Shown in pieces: positions 20,002 to 30,383 of a DNA stretch of 63,833 bases. Position numbers and translations under genes: made by a program. Source of the stretch: Streptococcus parasanguinis (GTDB lineage: Bacteria > Bacillota > Bacilli > Lactobacillales > Streptococcaceae); the NCBI RefSeq assembly GCF_001074805.1, contig NZ_JUPI01000131.1:1-63833 (forward strand). The letters run 5' to 3'. Numbering within the stretch: position 1 is the first letter of the stretch; each line of letters begins with the position of its first letter. The notes under the pieces were generated by a model. The model ran no database searches, was not told the origin of the DNA, and saw nothing but the letters and a program-made list of their open reading frames with translations.

Positions 20002-20029
20002 TTGACAAATTTAGTCAATCTGATACAAT
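20002..20029 (+). promoter_or_regulatory. Promoter of the NUDIX-mnmG pair
   Basis: TTGACA (20002-20007) is 16 bases from TACAAT (20024-20029). The -35 lies in an imperfect palindrome, TTGACA-AATTT-AGTCAA, related to the 16-bp family but with a 5-base spacer. A leader of about 105 bases with a GCAGG/CCTGC hairpin (20070-20088) follows. Confidence 0.6.
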
Positions 20030-20141
20030 AAAATAAGCAATAGAAATGATGGTCAAAGCTCATGGATGTTGCAGGCTTTTTGTCCTGCACTTCTTGCGAG
20101 TTTTGACTGTTTTTGTGTCGTTTTTTGAGAGGAAGGAAAAG

Positions 20142-20597
20142 ATGCAGCAGCAGGATTTTCGAACGAAAGTGGATCGCACGGTTTTTGGTGTGAGAGCGAC
20201 TGCCTTGATAATAAAAGATAGTCGTTTGTTAGTCATAGAAGACAAAGATGGTTTTTATACAATTGGTGGTGCTATTCGAGTGAATGAAGCTACAGAAGAT
20301 GCTGTGGTCCGAGAAGTAAAAGAAGAACTTGGTGTCATATCTAAAGCAGGCCAGCTAGCTTTCGTGGTTGAAAATCGCTTTGAACAAGCTGGAATCCACT
20401 ACCATAACATTGAATTTCATTATTTGGTGGACTTGCTGGAAGAAGCACCTTTGGTCATGCAGGAAGAAACAAAGTCCTTACCCTGCCGGTGGATACCTCT
20501 GAATCAGTTGCATACATTTCCTCTGAAACCATCCTTCTTAAGAACAGCTTTGCCTGGTTGGGACGGACAATTGCAACACATCCATCTTGAAGAATAG
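20142..20597 (+). CDS. NUDIX hydrolase
   Basis: 151 residues from ATG 20142 (GGAAGGA upstream); in-frame starts from 20046 lie in the leader. The NUDIX box G-x5-E-x7-REVxEELGV is complete ([18 protein letters not shown], then KEELGV; about 45-67). It hydrolyses a nucleoside diphosphate linked to another group; substrate unknown. It sits 8 bases upstream of mnmG, so they share a transcript. Confidence 0.9.
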   Translation: MQQQDFRTKVDRTVFGVRATALIIKDSRLLVIEDKDGFYTIGGAIRVNEATEDAVVREVKEELGVISKAGQLAFVVENRFEQAGIHYHNIEFHYLVDLLEEAPLVMQEETKSLPCRWIPLNQLHTFPLKPSFLRTALPGWDGQLQHIHLEE

Positions 20598-20605
20598 GAG
20601 AAAAA

Positions 20606-22516
20606 ATGACTTATAATTTTATAGAAGAATACGATATCATTGTCATTGGTGCTGGGCATGCGGGAGTTGAGGCTTCACTTGCCGCTAGTCGTATGGGCTG
20701 CAAGGTCTTACTTGCAACTATTAATATTGAAATGTTGGCCTTTATGCCTTGTAATCCGTCTATTGGTGGGTCTGCAAAAGGAATTGTTGTTCGTGAAGTA
20801 GATGCTTTAGGTGGAGAAATGGCGAAGAACATAGACAAGACCTATATCCAAATGAAAATGCTCAATACTGGTAAAGGTCCTGCGGTTCGTGCCCTTCGGG
20901 CTCAAGCAGACAAAGAACTTTACTCAAAAGAAATGCGGAAAACGGTAGAAAACCAAGAAAATTTGACTCTCCGCCAAACCATGATTGATGAGATTTTGGT
21001 GGAGGATGGTAAGGTTGTTGGTGTAAGGACTGCGACTCACCAAGAGTATGGGGCAAAGGCTGTCATTGTCACTACTGGGACAGCTTTACGCGGAGAAATT
21101 ATCATTGGAGATCTCAAGTATTCGTCAGGGCCTAATCATAGTCTAGCTTCTATCAATTTAGCCGAAAATCTCAAACAGCTAGGATTAGAAATTGGACGTT
21201 TCAAAACAGGGACACCACCTCGTGTAAAGGCATCGTCAATTAATTATGACGAAACGGAAATTCAACCTGGAGATGAAGCTCCAAATCATTTTTCTTATAC
21301 ATCGCGTGATGAAGATTATGTAAAGGATCAGGTTCCTTGTTGGTTGACTTATACGAATGGGCATAGCCATGAAATTATCCAGAATAATTTACACCGGGCA
21401 CCTATGTTTACAGGGGTTGTAAAGGGAGTAGGTCCTCGCTATTGTCCGTCCATTGAGGATAAAATTGTCCGTTTTGCTGACAAAGAGCGTCATCAACTAT
21501 TTTTAGAACCTGAGGGACGAAATACAGAAGAAGTCTATGTTCAAGGTTTGTCAACCAGTTTACCAGAGGATGTGCAACGAGATCTTGTCCATTCTATTAA
21601 GGGATTGGAAAATGCTGAGATGATGCGAACGGGTTATGCGATTGAGTATGATATGGTTTTGCCTCATCAATTGCGCGCAACTTTGGAAACCAAGAAAATT
21701 TCAGGTCTCTTTACAGCTGGCCAAACCAACGGAACATCTGGCTATGAGGAGGCCGCTGGTCAAGGGATTATTGCAGGGATCAATGCGGCTCTAAAAATCC
21801 AAGGAAAACCAGAACTCATTTTGAAACGAAGTGATGGTTATATTGGGGTCATGATCGATGACTTGGTAACAAAAGGAACGATCGAACCCTACCGTTTGTT
21901 AACAAGCCGTGCAGAATACCGCTTGATCTTACGTCACGATAATGCAGATATGCGGTTGACGGAGATGGGGCGAGCAATTGGATTGGTAGATGATGAACGT
22001 TGGCAACGTTTCGAAACCAAGAAGTATCAGTTTGAAAACGAGATGAAGCGTTTGGATAGCATTAAGTTAAAGCCTGTAAAGGAAACCAATGAGAAGGTCG
22101 CTGCAATGGGCTTTAAACCATTGACAGATGCTGTCACTGCTAAAGAATTCTTGAGACGACCAGAAGTCTCTTACCAAGATGTGGTAGAATTTATCGGTCC
22201 TGCAGCTGAAGAACTGGATGATAAAATCATTGAATTGATTGAAACTGAAATTAAATACGAAGGCTATATTTCAAAAGCAATGGACCAAGTCGAAAAAATG
22301 AAGCGTATGGAAGAAAAACGAATTCCTGCGAATATTGACTGGGATGATATTGACTCCATCGCAACCGAAGCTCGTCAAAAATTTAAATTAATTAATCCAG
22401 AAACGATTGGTCAAGCAAGTCGTATCTCAGGTGTCAATCCAGCAGATATCTCTATTTTAATGGTTTACTTGGAAGGTAAATCTCGGAGTATCTCCAAAAA
22501 CAAAGCAAACCACTAA
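20606..22516 (+). CDS. mnmG: tRNA uridine-5-carboxymethylaminomethyl modification enzyme, FAD subunit
   Basis: 636 residues. With MnmE it makes cmnm5U34 in several tRNAs. FAD-binding [19 protein letters not shown] (about 13-31), then [11 protein letters not shown] (about 49-59) with a conserved cysteine, and the second cysteine in [11 protein letters not shown]. The C-terminal region has the conserved GYEEAAGQG and [11 protein letters not shown]. Full length for the family. Confidence 0.97.
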   Translation: MTYNFIEEYDIIVIGAGHAGVEASLAASRMGCKVLLATINIEMLAFMPCNPSIGGSAKGIVVREVDALGGEMAKNIDKTYIQMKMLNTGKGPAVRALRAQADKELYSKEMRKTVENQENLTLRQTMIDEILVEDGKVVGVRTATHQEYGAKAVIVTTGTALRGEIIIGDLKYSSGPNHSLASINLAENLKQLGLEIGRFKTGTPPRVKASSINYDETEIQPGDEAPNHFSYTSRDEDYVKDQVPCWLTYTNGHSHEIIQNNLHRAPMFTGVVKGVGPRYCPSIEDKIVRFADKERHQLFLEPEGRNTEEVYVQGLSTSLPEDVQRDLVHSIKGLENAEMMRTGYAIEYDMVLPHQLRATLETKKISGLFTAGQTNGTSGYEEAAGQGIIAGINAALKIQGKPELILKRSDGYIGVMIDDLVTKGTIEPYRLLTSRAEYRLILRHDNADMRLTEMGRAIGLVDDERWQRFETKKYQFENEMKRLDSIKLKPVKETNEKVAAMGFKPLTDAVTAKEFLRRPEVSYQDVVEFIGPAAEELDDKIIELIETEIKYEGYISKAMDQVEKMKRMEEKRIPANIDWDDIDSIATEARQKFKLINPETIGQASRISGVNPADISILMVYLEGKSRSISKNKANH

Positions 22517-22522
22517 TCAAAT

Positions 22523-22547
22523 GAGGCTGAGATGATGTTTCAGCCTC
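22523..22547 (+). terminator. Terminator after mnmG
   Basis: GAGGCTGA (22523-22530) pairs with TCAGCCTC (22540-22547), followed by AATTTTAT. The T run is weak. Confidence 0.7.
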
Positions 22548-22577
22548 AATTTTATAGATTGAAATTTGTTGCTGTTG

Positions 22578-22615
22578 TTTACACGATTGTAAACTTTTGT
22601 TTACAAGGTAGTGAA
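22578..22615. promoter_or_regulatory. Paired palindromes upstream of gdpP
   Basis: TTTACA-CGAT-TGTAAA (22578-22593) is perfect in the arms; TTTACA-AGGT-AGTGAA (22600-22615) is a degenerate copy 22 bp on. The arrangement mirrors the pair before trpS (21 bp). Confidence 0.45.
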
Positions 22616-22688
22616 GTGGAGAAAGAGTTTTTGACTGGTCAATCTTCTCTGTAATATAGAGAGAAACCTCGCTTTTTACCTCTAATTA

Positions 22689-22697
22689 TGGTATAAT
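22689..22697 (+). promoter_or_regulatory. gdpP operon promoter -10
   Basis: TGG-TATAAT is a strong extended -10. Transcription would start about 22704, giving a very short leader that begins close to the AAGAGG ribosome binding site (22704-22709). Confidence 0.7.
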
Positions 22698-22715
22698 TCC
22701 GAGAAGAGGTTTATG

Positions 22716-24692
22716 ATGAAAAAATTTCGTTTATCGTTCATCCATTATGTGTTAATTGGTTTTATTTCATTTGCAATTTTAGCAATTTTTTTAAGAATCT
22801 TTGGCAAAGGCTATGTAACTCTCATTGCAATTTTTTTAGTCTTAGCTGGATTGATTGCTTTATTTGAATACCAGTTACAAATTTCAGAGTTAGATGAATT
22901 AGAACAAATACAATATGTGAACCATCAGGCAGAAAGCGGATTAGCATCCCTCCTTGATAAAATGCCTGTTGGAGTTATCAAAATTAATGAAGAGTCAAAT
23001 GAAGTAGAGTGGTTCAACCCTTATGCTGAATTGATTTTTTCAACAGATGATGGGGACTTTGATGTTGAATCCTTGAAAAAGTTGCTCAATACTCTGTTTG
23101 AGGATAAAGGACACTATGTCACTGTAGCCGATAAGAAATATTCCGTTTACTTTGATCAGACGTCTAGTGTTGTTTACTTTTTTGATGTTTCAAGTGAGTA
23201 TGAAGCAACTGTGGGGTTGGTGACAACTCGTCCCGTTATCGGTATTATTTCTGTTGATAACTATGATGATCTAGAAGATGTCATTTCAGACTCTGATATT
23301 AGCAATATCAATAGTTTTATTGCCAACTTTGTAGAAGAGTTTACAGCTCATTACCATATGTTTTACAGACGTGTGGGGATGGATCGTTTCTATTTGTTTA
23401 CAGACTACACGGTCTTAGAACAGTTGATGGAATCAAAATTTTCAGTCATCGATCAATTCCGTGAAGAAGCTAAAAATCGTGAGCTACCTATTACCTTAAG
23501 TATGGGATTCTCGTACGGTGACGGGAAGCATGATGAGATTGGTAAAGGGGCTCTCTTGAACCTAAACCTTGCAGAAGTTCGTGGTGGGGATCAAGCGGTT
23601 GTCAAGGAAAATGATGAACAGAAAAACCCTATTTTCTTTGGTGGGGGAACAGCTTCGGCTGTGAAGCGGACTCGGACTCGCACACGCGCTATGATGACAG
23701 CTATTTCGGATAAGATCAAATCCGTTGATCAAGTCTTCATTGTTGGGCATAGAAACTTGGATATGGACGCTCTAGGAGCGTCTGTGGGAATGCAGTTTTT
23801 CTCTAGCAATATTTTGGCCTCCTCTTATGTGGTCTATGACCCGCATGCAATGGCAAGTGATATTTCAAGAGCGATTGCGAAACTAGAAGAAGAGCAGGTA
23901 ACGAAAATCCTTTCCCTAGAGGAAGCCATGCAAATGGTGACGGATCGCTCTTTGTTAATTATGGTTGACCATTCTAAGACAGCTTTGACCCTTTCTAAAG
24001 AATTTTATCAGGAATTTCAACAGATTATTGTCATTGACCATCACCGTCGGGACGATGATTTCCCTGAAAATGTTCTGATCACCTATATTGAAAGTGGAGC
24101 AAGTAGTGCGAGCGAATTGGTTAGTGAACTGATTCAGTTCCAGAAGTCGAAGAAAAATCGGTTAACGAAGATTCAAGCTAGTGTCTTGATGGCTGGGATC
24201 ATGCTGGATACTAAGAACTTCTCCACACGTGTTACAAGTCGGACCTTTGATGTGGCGAGTTACCTTCGTTCAAGAGGTAGTGATAGTGTAGCCATCCAGG
24301 AGATCTCTGCGATTCAGTTTGACGAGTACCGCGAAGTGAACGAACTGATCTTGACTGGTGAAAAGATTTTGCCGCATATCATCGTAGCTTGTGCCAATAC
24401 GACTAAAGCCTATGATTCAGTAACCATTAGTAAGGCTGCTGATAGTATGCTGGCCATGTCTGAGGTGGAAGCAACCTTTGTCATTGCTTGTAATCAAAGT
24501 GGAACTGTCTCGATTTCTGCACGTAGTCGAAGCAAAGTCAATGTACAGCGTATCATGGAACAGCTTGGCGGAGGAGGTCATTTCAATTCGGCGGCTTCTC
24601 AAATTGAGGGTCAAGATTTGATGAGTATTCGTCAACAATTGATTGAGACTATTGAAAACGAAGTAACTATTGAAAAGGAGAATGTAGAATGA
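22716..24692 (+). CDS. gdpP: Cyclic-di-AMP phosphodiesterase GdpP
   Basis: 658 residues from ATG 22716, 6 bases after AAGAGG; ATG 22713 is also in frame. Two membrane helices (about 8-50), a degenerate PAS domain (about 65-150), a degenerate GGDEF domain (about 165-300) without an intact GGDEF motif, then DHH ([13 protein letters not shown] at about 344, [11 protein letters not shown] at about 439) and DHHA1 with [12 protein letters not shown] near the end. It breaks c-di-AMP to pApA and so affects wall stress and osmotic balance. Overlaps rplI by ATGA. Confidence 0.96.
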   Translation: MKKFRLSFIHYVLIGFISFAILAIFLRIFGKGYVTLIAIFLVLAGLIALFEYQLQISELDELEQIQYVNHQAESGLASLLDKMPVGVIKINEESNEVEWFNPYAELIFSTDDGDFDVESLKKLLNTLFEDKGHYVTVADKKYSVYFDQTSSVVYFFDVSSEYEATVGLVTTRPVIGIISVDNYDDLEDVISDSDISNINSFIANFVEEFTAHYHMFYRRVGMDRFYLFTDYTVLEQLMESKFSVIDQFREEAKNRELPITLSMGFSYGDGKHDEIGKGALLNLNLAEVRGGDQAVVKENDEQKNPIFFGGGTASAVKRTRTRTRAMMTAISDKIKSVDQVFIVGHRNLDMDALGASVGMQFFSSNILASSYVVYDPHAMASDISRAIAKLEEEQVTKILSLEEAMQMVTDRSLLIMVDHSKTALTLSKEFYQEFQQIIVIDHHRRDDDFPENVLITYIESGASSASELVSELIQFQKSKKNRLTKIQASVLMAGIMLDTKNFSTRVTSRTFDVASYLRSRGSDSVAIQEISAIQFDEYREVNELILTGEKILPHIIVACANTTKAYDSVTISKAADSMLAMSEVEATFVIACNQSGTVSISARSRSKVNVQRIMEQLGGGGHFNSAASQIEGQDLMSIRQQLIETIENEVTIEKENVE

Positions 24693-25141
24693 AAGTTATT
24701 TTCTTAGCGGATGTAAAAGGTAAAGGTAAGAAAGGCGAAATTAAAGAAGTGCCTACTGGTTATGCACAAAACTTTTTGATCAAGAAAAATCTTGCGAAAG
24801 AAGCCAATGCCCAAGCAATCGGTGAACTTCGTGGAAAGCAAAAGTCAGAAGAAAAAGCGCATGCTGAATTGTTAGCAGAAGCGCAAAAGATTAAAGCAAA
24901 ATTAGAAGAAGAAGCAACTGTTGTTCAATTCACGGAAAAAATTGGGCCAGATGGCCGTACTTTCGGCTCTATTACCAATAAAAAGATTGCAGAAGAGCTT
25001 GAGAAACAATTTGGCATTAAAATTGATAAACGTCATATCCAAGTTTCCTCTCCAATTCGTTCAACAGGTTTGATTGACGTCCCTGTAAAAATTTATCAAG
25101 ATGTTACAGGTGTGATTAATATTCGTGTAAACGAAGGGTAA
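24689..25141 (+). CDS. rplI: 50S ribosomal protein L9
   Basis: 150 residues. N-terminal L9 domain [32 protein letters not shown], then a long central helix and a C-terminal rRNA-binding domain. Starts within the gdpP stop codon (ATGA), so translation is coupled. Order gdpP-rplI-dnaB is standard in Firmicutes. Confidence 0.98.
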   Translation: MKVIFLADVKGKGKKGEIKEVPTGYAQNFLIKKNLAKEANAQAIGELRGKQKSEEKAHAELLAEAQKIKAKLEEEATVVQFTEKIGPDGRTFGSITNKKIAEELEKQFGIKIDKRHIQVSSPIRSTGLIDVPVKIYQDVTGVINIRVNEG

Positions 25142-25166
25142 ACACGATCGATAGAAAGGTTTTTTT

Positions 25167-26525
25167 ATGGCTGAGATAGAGGAATTACGAACACAACCTC
25201 AGGATATCCAAGCGGAGCAATCAGTGTTGGGAGCCATCTTTATTGATGAGGGGAAATTGGTCTTTGTTCGTGAATATATCGAGCCTGGCGATTTCTTTAA
25301 GTACTCGCACCGTTTGATTTTTAAAGCCATGATCGATCTAGCTGACCGCGGGGATGCGATTGATGCGACGACTGTTCGAAATATTTTAGATAGTCAGGGG
25401 GATCTCCAAAATATTGGTGGTCTCTCCTATTTGGTAGAAGTCATTAATTCGGTACCAACTTCAGCTAACGCGGAGTATTACGCGAAAATTGTTGCCGAAA
25501 AAGCTGTCTTACGTCGATTGATCTCTCGATTAACGGAAAGTATTAATCAAGCTTATGATGGTGCAAGTCCTTCAGATGAAATCATTGCGGGTGCTGAAAA
25601 AGCTCTGATTGATGTTAGTGAAAACGCAAATCGTAGTGGATTTAAAAATATTCGAGACATCTTGAATATAAATTTTGGTAGCTTGGAAGCCCGCTCGCTT
25701 CAAACCTCTGATATTACGGGTATTGCGACAGGCTATCGCGATTTGGACCATATGACGACAGGGCTACATGAGGAAGAGTTGATTATTTTAGCGGCTCGTC
25801 CTGCAGTAGGGAAAACAGCCTTTGCTCTAAATATTGCTCAAAATATCGGGACAAAGTTGGATAAGACAGTGGCTATTTTCTCATTAGAAATGGGTGCTGA
25901 AAGTTTGGTTGACCGGATGTTAGCAGCTGAAGGCTTGATTGAATCCCATTCGATTCGTACAGGTCAATTGACGGATGAAGAGTGGCGGAAATATGCCATT
26001 GCTCAAGGAAATTTGGCCAATGCGAGTATTTACATCGATGATACCCCAGGAATTCGGATCACTGAGATTCGTTCGAGAGCAAGAAAATTAGCGCAGGAAA
26101 CAGGCAATCTCGGTCTTATTCTGATTGACTACCTGCAGCTGATTACAGGGACTGGAAGAGAAAACCGTCAACAGGAAGTTTCAGAAATTTCTCGTCAGTT
26201 AAAGATTTTGGCAAAGGAACTAAAAGTTCCCGTTATTGCTTTGAGTCAGCTATCACGTGGTGTGGAACAGCGCCAAGACAAACGTCCTGTTCTTTCTGAT
26301 ATTCGTGAATCTGGATCGATTGAGCAGGATGCGGATATTGTTGCTTTCTTGTACCGTGATGATTATTATGATCGAGCTGGTGAAGAGGAAGAAGATGGAA
26401 TGCCCAATAATACGGTTGAAGTGATTATTGAGAAAAACCGTTCAGGTGCGCGTGGGACAGTCGAATTAATATTCCAAAAGGAATACAATAAATTCTCAAG
26501 TATTTCAAAGAGAGAGGATCAATAA
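25167..26525 (+). CDS. dnaB: Replicative DNA helicase
   Basis: 452 residues. N-terminal primase-interaction domain (about 10-115, QAEQSVLGAIFIDEGK) and C-terminal RecA-like ATPase with Walker A AARPAVGKTAFAL (about 209-221), Walker B LILIDYLQLI and LSQLSRGVEQR. Called dnaC in B. subtilis naming. One base separates its stop from the next gene. Confidence 0.98.
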   Translation: MAEIEELRTQPQDIQAEQSVLGAIFIDEGKLVFVREYIEPGDFFKYSHRLIFKAMIDLADRGDAIDATTVRNILDSQGDLQNIGGLSYLVEVINSVPTSANAEYYAKIVAEKAVLRRLISRLTESINQAYDGASPSDEIIAGAEKALIDVSENANRSGFKNIRDILNINFGSLEARSLQTSDITGIATGYRDLDHMTTGLHEEELIILAARPAVGKTAFALNIAQNIGTKLDKTVAIFSLEMGAESLVDRMLAAEGLIESHSIRTGQLTDEEWRKYAIAQGNLANASIYIDDTPGIRITEIRSRARKLAQETGNLGLILIDYLQLITGTGRENRQQEVSEISRQLKILAKELKVPVIALSQLSRGVEQRQDKRPVLSDIRESGSIEQDADIVAFLYRDDYYDRAGEEEEDGMPNNTVEVIIEKNRSGARGTVELIFQKEYNKFSSISKREDQ

Positions 26526-26526
26526 G

Positions 26527-26799
26527 ATGAGTGATGCATTTACAGATGTTGCAAAAATGAAAAAAATTAAAGAAGAAATCAAGGCCCATGAAGGACAAGT
26601 GGTTGAAATGACGCTTGAAAATGGACGGAAACGTCAAAAAAATAAATTTGGACGCTTGATTGAGGTCTATCCTTCTTTATTTATTATCGAGTATACGAAC
26701 GACAATAGCTTACCAGGTGAACCGGCCAATACCTACGTGGAGTCTTACACCTATTCAGATATTTTGACAGAGAAGAATTTAATTCGTTATTTGGATTAA
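26527..26799 (+). CDS. veg: Veg-family small protein
   Basis: 90 residues. The core GRLIEVYPSLFIIEY and YVESYTYSDILT matches the Veg family (B. subtilis Veg has the same ExYPSxFVI and SYSYADILT pattern). Veg is abundant and has been linked to biofilm matrix control and spore outgrowth in Bacillus; its role in non-sporing streptococci is open. Here it is translated right after dnaB, an unusual partner, which suggests growth-rate-linked expression. Confidence 0.85.
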   Translation: MSDAFTDVAKMKKIKEEIKAHEGQVVEMTLENGRKRQKNKFGRLIEVYPSLFIIEYTNDNSLPGEPANTYVESYTYSDILTEKNLIRYLD

Positions 26800-26803
26800 T
26801 TTC

Positions 26804-26832
26804 TTGCTTTTATCGTCTAAATCAGTTATTAT
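26804..26832 (+). promoter_or_regulatory. Promoter of the thiamine transporter operon
   Basis: TTGCTT (26804-26809) is 17 bases from TATTAT (26827-26832). Transcription would begin near 26839, at the base of the TPP riboswitch. Confidence 0.6.
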
Positions 26833-26835
26833 AAT

Positions 26836-26935
26836 AAATACATATGGGAGTCTGTGTACAGTCTGAGAGGAAGTGTAAGCTTCGACCGCACCTGATCTGG
26901 GTAATGCCAGCGTAGGAAACAAATGAAATGTATTT
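26836..26935 (+). ncRNA. TPP riboswitch (THI element)
   Basis: The conserved TPP aptamer sequences are present: GTCTGAGAGGAAG (26871-ish), GACCGCACCTGATCTGG and GTAATGCCAGCGTAGGAAAC. P1 forms from AAATACAT (26836-26843) and ATGTATTT (26928-26935). A terminator follows at 26962, so TPP binding should stop transcription before thiX. Confidence 0.95.
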
Positions 26936-26961
26936 TTCGTTATGAGTGACCTTGTGCAATC

Positions 26962-26987
26962 CGTCTCCTATTTTGGAGGCGTTTTTT
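26962..26987 (+). terminator. Riboswitch-controlled terminator
   Basis: CGTCTCC (26962-26968) pairs with GGAGGCG (26975-26981, one G-U) and is followed by six T. It lies between the TPP aptamer and the thiX ribosome binding site. Confidence 0.88.
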
Positions 26988-27009
26988 ATTTGTGAGAAAG
27001 GAGGTTACG

Positions 27010-27768
27010 ATGTCTCTTGTAAAAAGATATTCAAAACAGTTGATAGGATTTGCAGGTTTTAGCAGCCTTCTTGTCTTATGGCAGTTAGCAGGATTGTTAA
27101 ATATCCTCCCCAAATTTGTATTACCAACGCCACTTGAAATTGGGAATGCCTTTGTACGAGATCGAGCTCTCCTGATTCATCACAGTTTGTCTACCCTTCA
27201 AGTGGCCTTGATCGGACTTGTTATAGGGGTTCTTCTTGCTGCTGGCTTTGCGATTCTCATGGATAGTTTTCAATGGGTGAATGATCTGGTCTATCCTTTT
27301 ATGGTTGTTATTCAAACCATTCCGACGATTGCCTTGGCCCCTATCCTGGTTCTTTGGTTTGGTTATGGTATGCTTCCAAAACTGGTTTTGATCATTATTA
27401 CGGTTGTATTTCCCATCGTAGTCAGTCTGTTAGATGGTTTTCGGCATTGCGATCAAGATATTCTGAGATTGTTTCAGATTATGCAAGCCAATCGCTTTCA
27501 GACTTTAGTCCATTATAAAATTCCTGCAGCGCTTCCTTATTTTTTCGCAGGTTTACGTGTGAGCGTTTCCTATGCTTTTATCAGTACGGTAGTTTCAGAA
27601 TGGTTAGGAGGTTTTGATGGATTGGGGGTCTATATGATCCAATCGAAGAAGTTATTTCAGTATGATACGATGTTTGCGATCATTGTATTGATTTCTGCTA
27701 TTAGTTTACTCGGTATGTTTCTCGTTGACCAATTAGAACGAACCATTCTAAAATGGAAAAAGGATTGA
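27010..27768 (+). CDS. thiX: Thiamine-precursor ABC transporter permease (ThiX-like)
   Basis: 252 residues from ATG 27010 (AAGGAGG upstream). BPD-type permease with about six helices and the EAA-like loop around QIMQANRFQTLVHYKIPAALP (about 157-177). Behind a TPP riboswitch and followed by an NMT1-type binding protein and an ATPase, so it imports a thiamine precursor, most likely a hydroxymethyl- or formylamino-pyrimidine. No thiamine synthesis genes are in the window. Confidence 0.92.
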   Translation: MSLVKRYSKQLIGFAGFSSLLVLWQLAGLLNILPKFVLPTPLEIGNAFVRDRALLIHHSLSTLQVALIGLVIGVLLAAGFAILMDSFQWVNDLVYPFMVVIQTIPTIALAPILVLWFGYGMLPKLVLIIITVVFPIVVSLLDGFRHCDQDILRLFQIMQANRFQTLVHYKIPAALPYFFAGLRVSVSYAFISTVVSEWLGGFDGLGVYMIQSKKLFQYDTMFAIIVLISAISLLGMFLVDQLERTILKWKKD

Positions 27769-27812
27769 CAAACTTGTAAATGGTGTAAAAATTAAATTGA
27801 CAAAAATGTAAA
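27765..27812. promoter_or_regulatory. Paired palindromes between thiX and thiY
   Basis: TTGACA-AACT-TGTAAA (27765-27780) and TTGACA-AAAA-TGTAAA (27797-27812) are two members of the 16-bp family, starts 32 bp apart, the same distance as the pair after guaB. TTGACA in the first could also serve as a -35 for an internal promoter with TAAAAAT at 27786. Confidence 0.45.
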
Positions 27813-27825
27813 AGAGGTATAGCTA

Positions 27826-28821
27826 ATGAAAAAGTCAATAGGTTTATTTTTCTCAATAATATTGGGATTTGTTTTCTTGAGTGCTTGTCAAAATTCTGTC
27901 AAGCAATCGTCAAGTGGTTTGAAAAAGATTGATTTTATTCTAGATTGGACCCCGAATACCAATCACACGGGTCTCTATGTAGCAAAGGAAAAAGGGTACT
28001 TTAAAGATGCAGGACTGGATGTAGATATAAAACTTCCTCCGGAAGACAGTAGTTCTGATTTGATTATCAATGGGAAAGCTCCATTTGGTATTTATTTCCA
28101 AGATTCTATGGCCAAGAAATTGGATAAAGGTGCGGGTATTACCGCTATTGCAGCTATTGTCGAACACAATACGTCAGGGATTATTTCAAGAAAAGATGCA
28201 GCGATCACAAGTCCAAAAGATTTGGTTGGTAAGAAGTATGGTACCTGGAATGATCCGATTGAGTTGGAAATGATCAAATCGATGATGAAAAAAGAAGGGG
28301 CTGATTTTAATCAAGTAAAATTGGTTCCAAATAGTGATTCAAATTCCATTACTCCGATTGAAAATAAGGTCTTTGATGCTGCTTGGATTTATCACGGTTG
28401 GGATGGAATTTTGGCTGAGCAAAAGGGAATGAAAACCAATTTCTTCTATATGAAAGATTTTGTTCCTGCATTTGACTACTATTCGCCTGTTATTATTGCT
28501 AACAATGACTATTTGAAATCTCATAAAGAGGAAGCAAAAAAATTCATTCAAGCGGTGAAAAAAGGCTACCAATATGCTATAGAGCATCCAGAAGAAGCAG
28601 CAGATATCTTGATTAAACAGGCCCCTGCTTTGGCTAACCAGCGTGATTTTGTACTAGCTTCTCAAAAATATCTTTCCAGTCAATATGCTTCAGACAAGGA
28701 TAAATGGGGACAGTTTGACTCCAAACGTTGGAATGCTTTTTATGCTTGGGCAAAAGAGCAAGGATTGGTTTCAAATGACTTAGAAGACAAAGGTTTCACA
28801 AATGAATTGGTAGGTGACTGA
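27826..28821 (+). CDS. thiY: Thiamine-precursor-binding lipoprotein (ThiY-like, NMT1/THI5 domain)
   Basis: 331 residues. Lipoprotein signal with the lipobox LSAC (Cys 21). The mature part begins DFILDWTPNTNHTGLYVAKE, diagnostic of the NMT1/THI5-like pyrimidine-binding family, and includes the aromatic AAWIYHGWDG segment. It captures a pyrimidine thiamine precursor outside the membrane and delivers it to ThiX/ThiZ. Overlaps thiZ by 8 bases. Confidence 0.93.
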   Translation: MKKSIGLFFSIILGFVFLSACQNSVKQSSSGLKKIDFILDWTPNTNHTGLYVAKEKGYFKDAGLDVDIKLPPEDSSSDLIINGKAPFGIYFQDSMAKKLDKGAGITAIAAIVEHNTSGIISRKDAAITSPKDLVGKKYGTWNDPIELEMIKSMMKKEGADFNQVKLVPNSDSNSITPIENKVFDAAWIYHGWDGILAEQKGMKTNFFYMKDFVPAFDYYSPVIIANNDYLKSHKEEAKKFIQAVKKGYQYAIEHPEEAADILIKQAPALANQRDFVLASQKYLSSQYASDKDKWGQFDSKRWNAFYAWAKEQGLVSNDLEDKGFTNELVGD

Positions 28822-29545
28822 TATTTTAACCGTAAAAGATGTAAGTTTCTCTTTTGGAGATAAAGCAGTTTTAAACAATGTATCACTAGAAGTGCAAAAA
28901 GGAGAAATCGTCTCTATTCTAGGTCCAAGTGGGGTAGGGAAATCAACCTTGTTTAATTTAATTGCTGGGATCCTTCCCTTACAAAAGGGCGCTATAGAAG
29001 TAGATGATGCCCCGATCTCCTTTGGAAAAGTCAGCTATATGCTACAAAAGGATCTTTTGTTAGAACATAAGACAGTATTGGGAAATATTATTCTTCCCCT
29101 TCAATTAAAAAAGATTCCTAAGGAAGAGGCAACATCTACAGCTCTAAAATTGTTAGATGAATTTAAATTGGGAAGTATCGCCAACCTTTATCCTAATGCG
29201 CTGAGTGGGGGGATGCGGCAACGGGTGGCGCTATTAAGGACTTATCTATTGGGTCATTCTGTCTTCCTATTAGATGAAGCTTTTAGTGCCTTAGATGAAT
29301 TGACAAGGCAGGATCTTTATCACTGGTATCTAGAAAGCAAGGAACGTCTTGGTCTCACCACTCTAGTGATCACTCATAGTATCGAAGAAGCTTTGACATT
29401 GAGTGACCGGATCTATATCTTGAATCATAATCCCGGTGAAATTATTGCAGATCTTCCTTTAAAATGGGATCCAGCAACGGATAGAGACTGGCAACAATTG
29501 CAATATAAAAAACGAATCATAGAATTATTGTCTGAATTTCATTGA
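28814..29545 (+). CDS. thiZ: Thiamine-precursor ABC transporter ATPase (ThiZ-like)
   Basis: 243 residues, GTG start inside the end of thiY. Walker A GPSGVGKST (about 37-45), signature LSGGMRQRVALLR, Walker B SVFLLDEAFSALDE, switch VITHS. LSGGMRQRVA is typical of the taurine/nitrate/pyrimidine transporter ATPases. Last gene of the riboswitch-controlled operon; no obvious terminator before the rpsD promoter. Confidence 0.93.
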   Translation: MTDILTVKDVSFSFGDKAVLNNVSLEVQKGEIVSILGPSGVGKSTLFNLIAGILPLQKGAIEVDDAPISFGKVSYMLQKDLLLEHKTVLGNIILPLQLKKIPKEEATSTALKLLDEFKLGSIANLYPNALSGGMRQRVALLRTYLLGHSVFLLDEAFSALDELTRQDLYHWYLESKERLGLTTLVITHSIEEALTLSDRIYILNHNPGEIIADLPLKWDPATDRDWQQLQYKKRIIELLSEFH

Positions 29546-29561
29546 AATTGTTTTGAAGGAC

Positions 29562-29590
29562 TTTACAAAGTTTCTATTCCGTGATAGAAT
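29562..29590 (+). promoter_or_regulatory. rpsD promoter
   Basis: TTTACA (29562-29567) is 17 bases from TAGAAT (29585-29590), with a TGA extension. It starts a leader of about 155 bases. Confidence 0.72.
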
Positions 29591-29596
29591 AGAATT

Positions 29597-29751
29597 TGTG
29601 CGAAATGACAGCAGGACAAAATGAAGCTCGTCAACAGGAAGCCAGCTAGAAAAGTAACCTTTGCTGTTTGGGCGAAGGCTTTCTGAACGAATCAGGTTTG
29701 TCTAAAACGTTATTTCCTACAAAAAATTATTTTTATAGGAGGACATTTCAA
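29597..29751 (+). promoter_or_regulatory. rpsD leader, possible S4 autoregulatory RNA
   Basis: A 155-base untranslated leader precedes rpsD. S4 represses its own mRNA through a leader structure in Bacillus. I see AGCAGG.../GCTGTTTGGGCG-type complementary stretches but could not fold it fully, so this is an expectation from the family rather than a proven structure. Confidence 0.35.
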
Positions 29752-30363
29752 ATGTCACGTTATACAGGACCATCTTGGAAACAATCTCGCCGTCTTGGCT
29801 TGTCACTTACAGGTACAGGTAAAGAATTGGCACGTCGTAACTACGTACCAGGTCAACACGGACCAAACAACCGTTCAAAATTGTCAGAATACGGTTTGCA
29901 ATTAGCTGAAAAACAAAAACTTCGTTTCTCTTACGGACTTGGTGAAAAACAATTCCGTAACTTGTTCGTACAAGCTACTAAAGTTAAAGAAGGAACTGTC
30001 GGTTTCAACTTCATGCTTCTTTTGGAACGTCGTTTGGATAACGTTGTTTACCGTCTTGGACTTGCGACTACTCGTCGTCAAGCTCGTCAATTCGTTAACC
30101 ACGGTCACATCCTTGTTGACGGAAAACGCGTTGATATCCCTTCATACCGTGTAACTCCAGGTCAAGTGATCTCAGTTCGCGAAAAATCAGCTAAAGTTCC
30201 AGCTATTCTTGAAGCTGTTGAAGCTACAGTTGGACGTCCAGCATTCGTATCATTCGATGCTGACAAATTGGAAGGTTCATTGACACGTCTTCCAGAACGT
30301 GATGAAATCAACCCAGAAATCAACGAAGCACTTGTCGTTGAATTCTACAACAAAATGCTTTAA
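29752..30363 (+). CDS. rpsD: 30S ribosomal protein S4
   Basis: 203 residues from ATG 29752 (AGGAGG upstream); in-frame starts from 29668 lie in the leader. [20 protein letters not shown] and the S4 RNA-binding domain (about 93-155, [20 protein letters not shown]) are clear. Codon use is strongly biased to highly expressed codons. Monocistronic, as in most streptococci. Confidence 0.98.
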   Translation: MSRYTGPSWKQSRRLGLSLTGTGKELARRNYVPGQHGPNNRSKLSEYGLQLAEKQKLRFSYGLGEKQFRNLFVQATKVKEGTVGFNFMLLLERRLDNVVYRLGLATTRRQARQFVNHGHILVDGKRVDIPSYRVTPGQVISVREKSAKVPAILEAVEATVGRPAFVSFDADKLEGSLTRLPERDEINPEINEALVVEFYNKML

Positions 30364-30383
30364 TTTTAAGATATACTTTGCAG

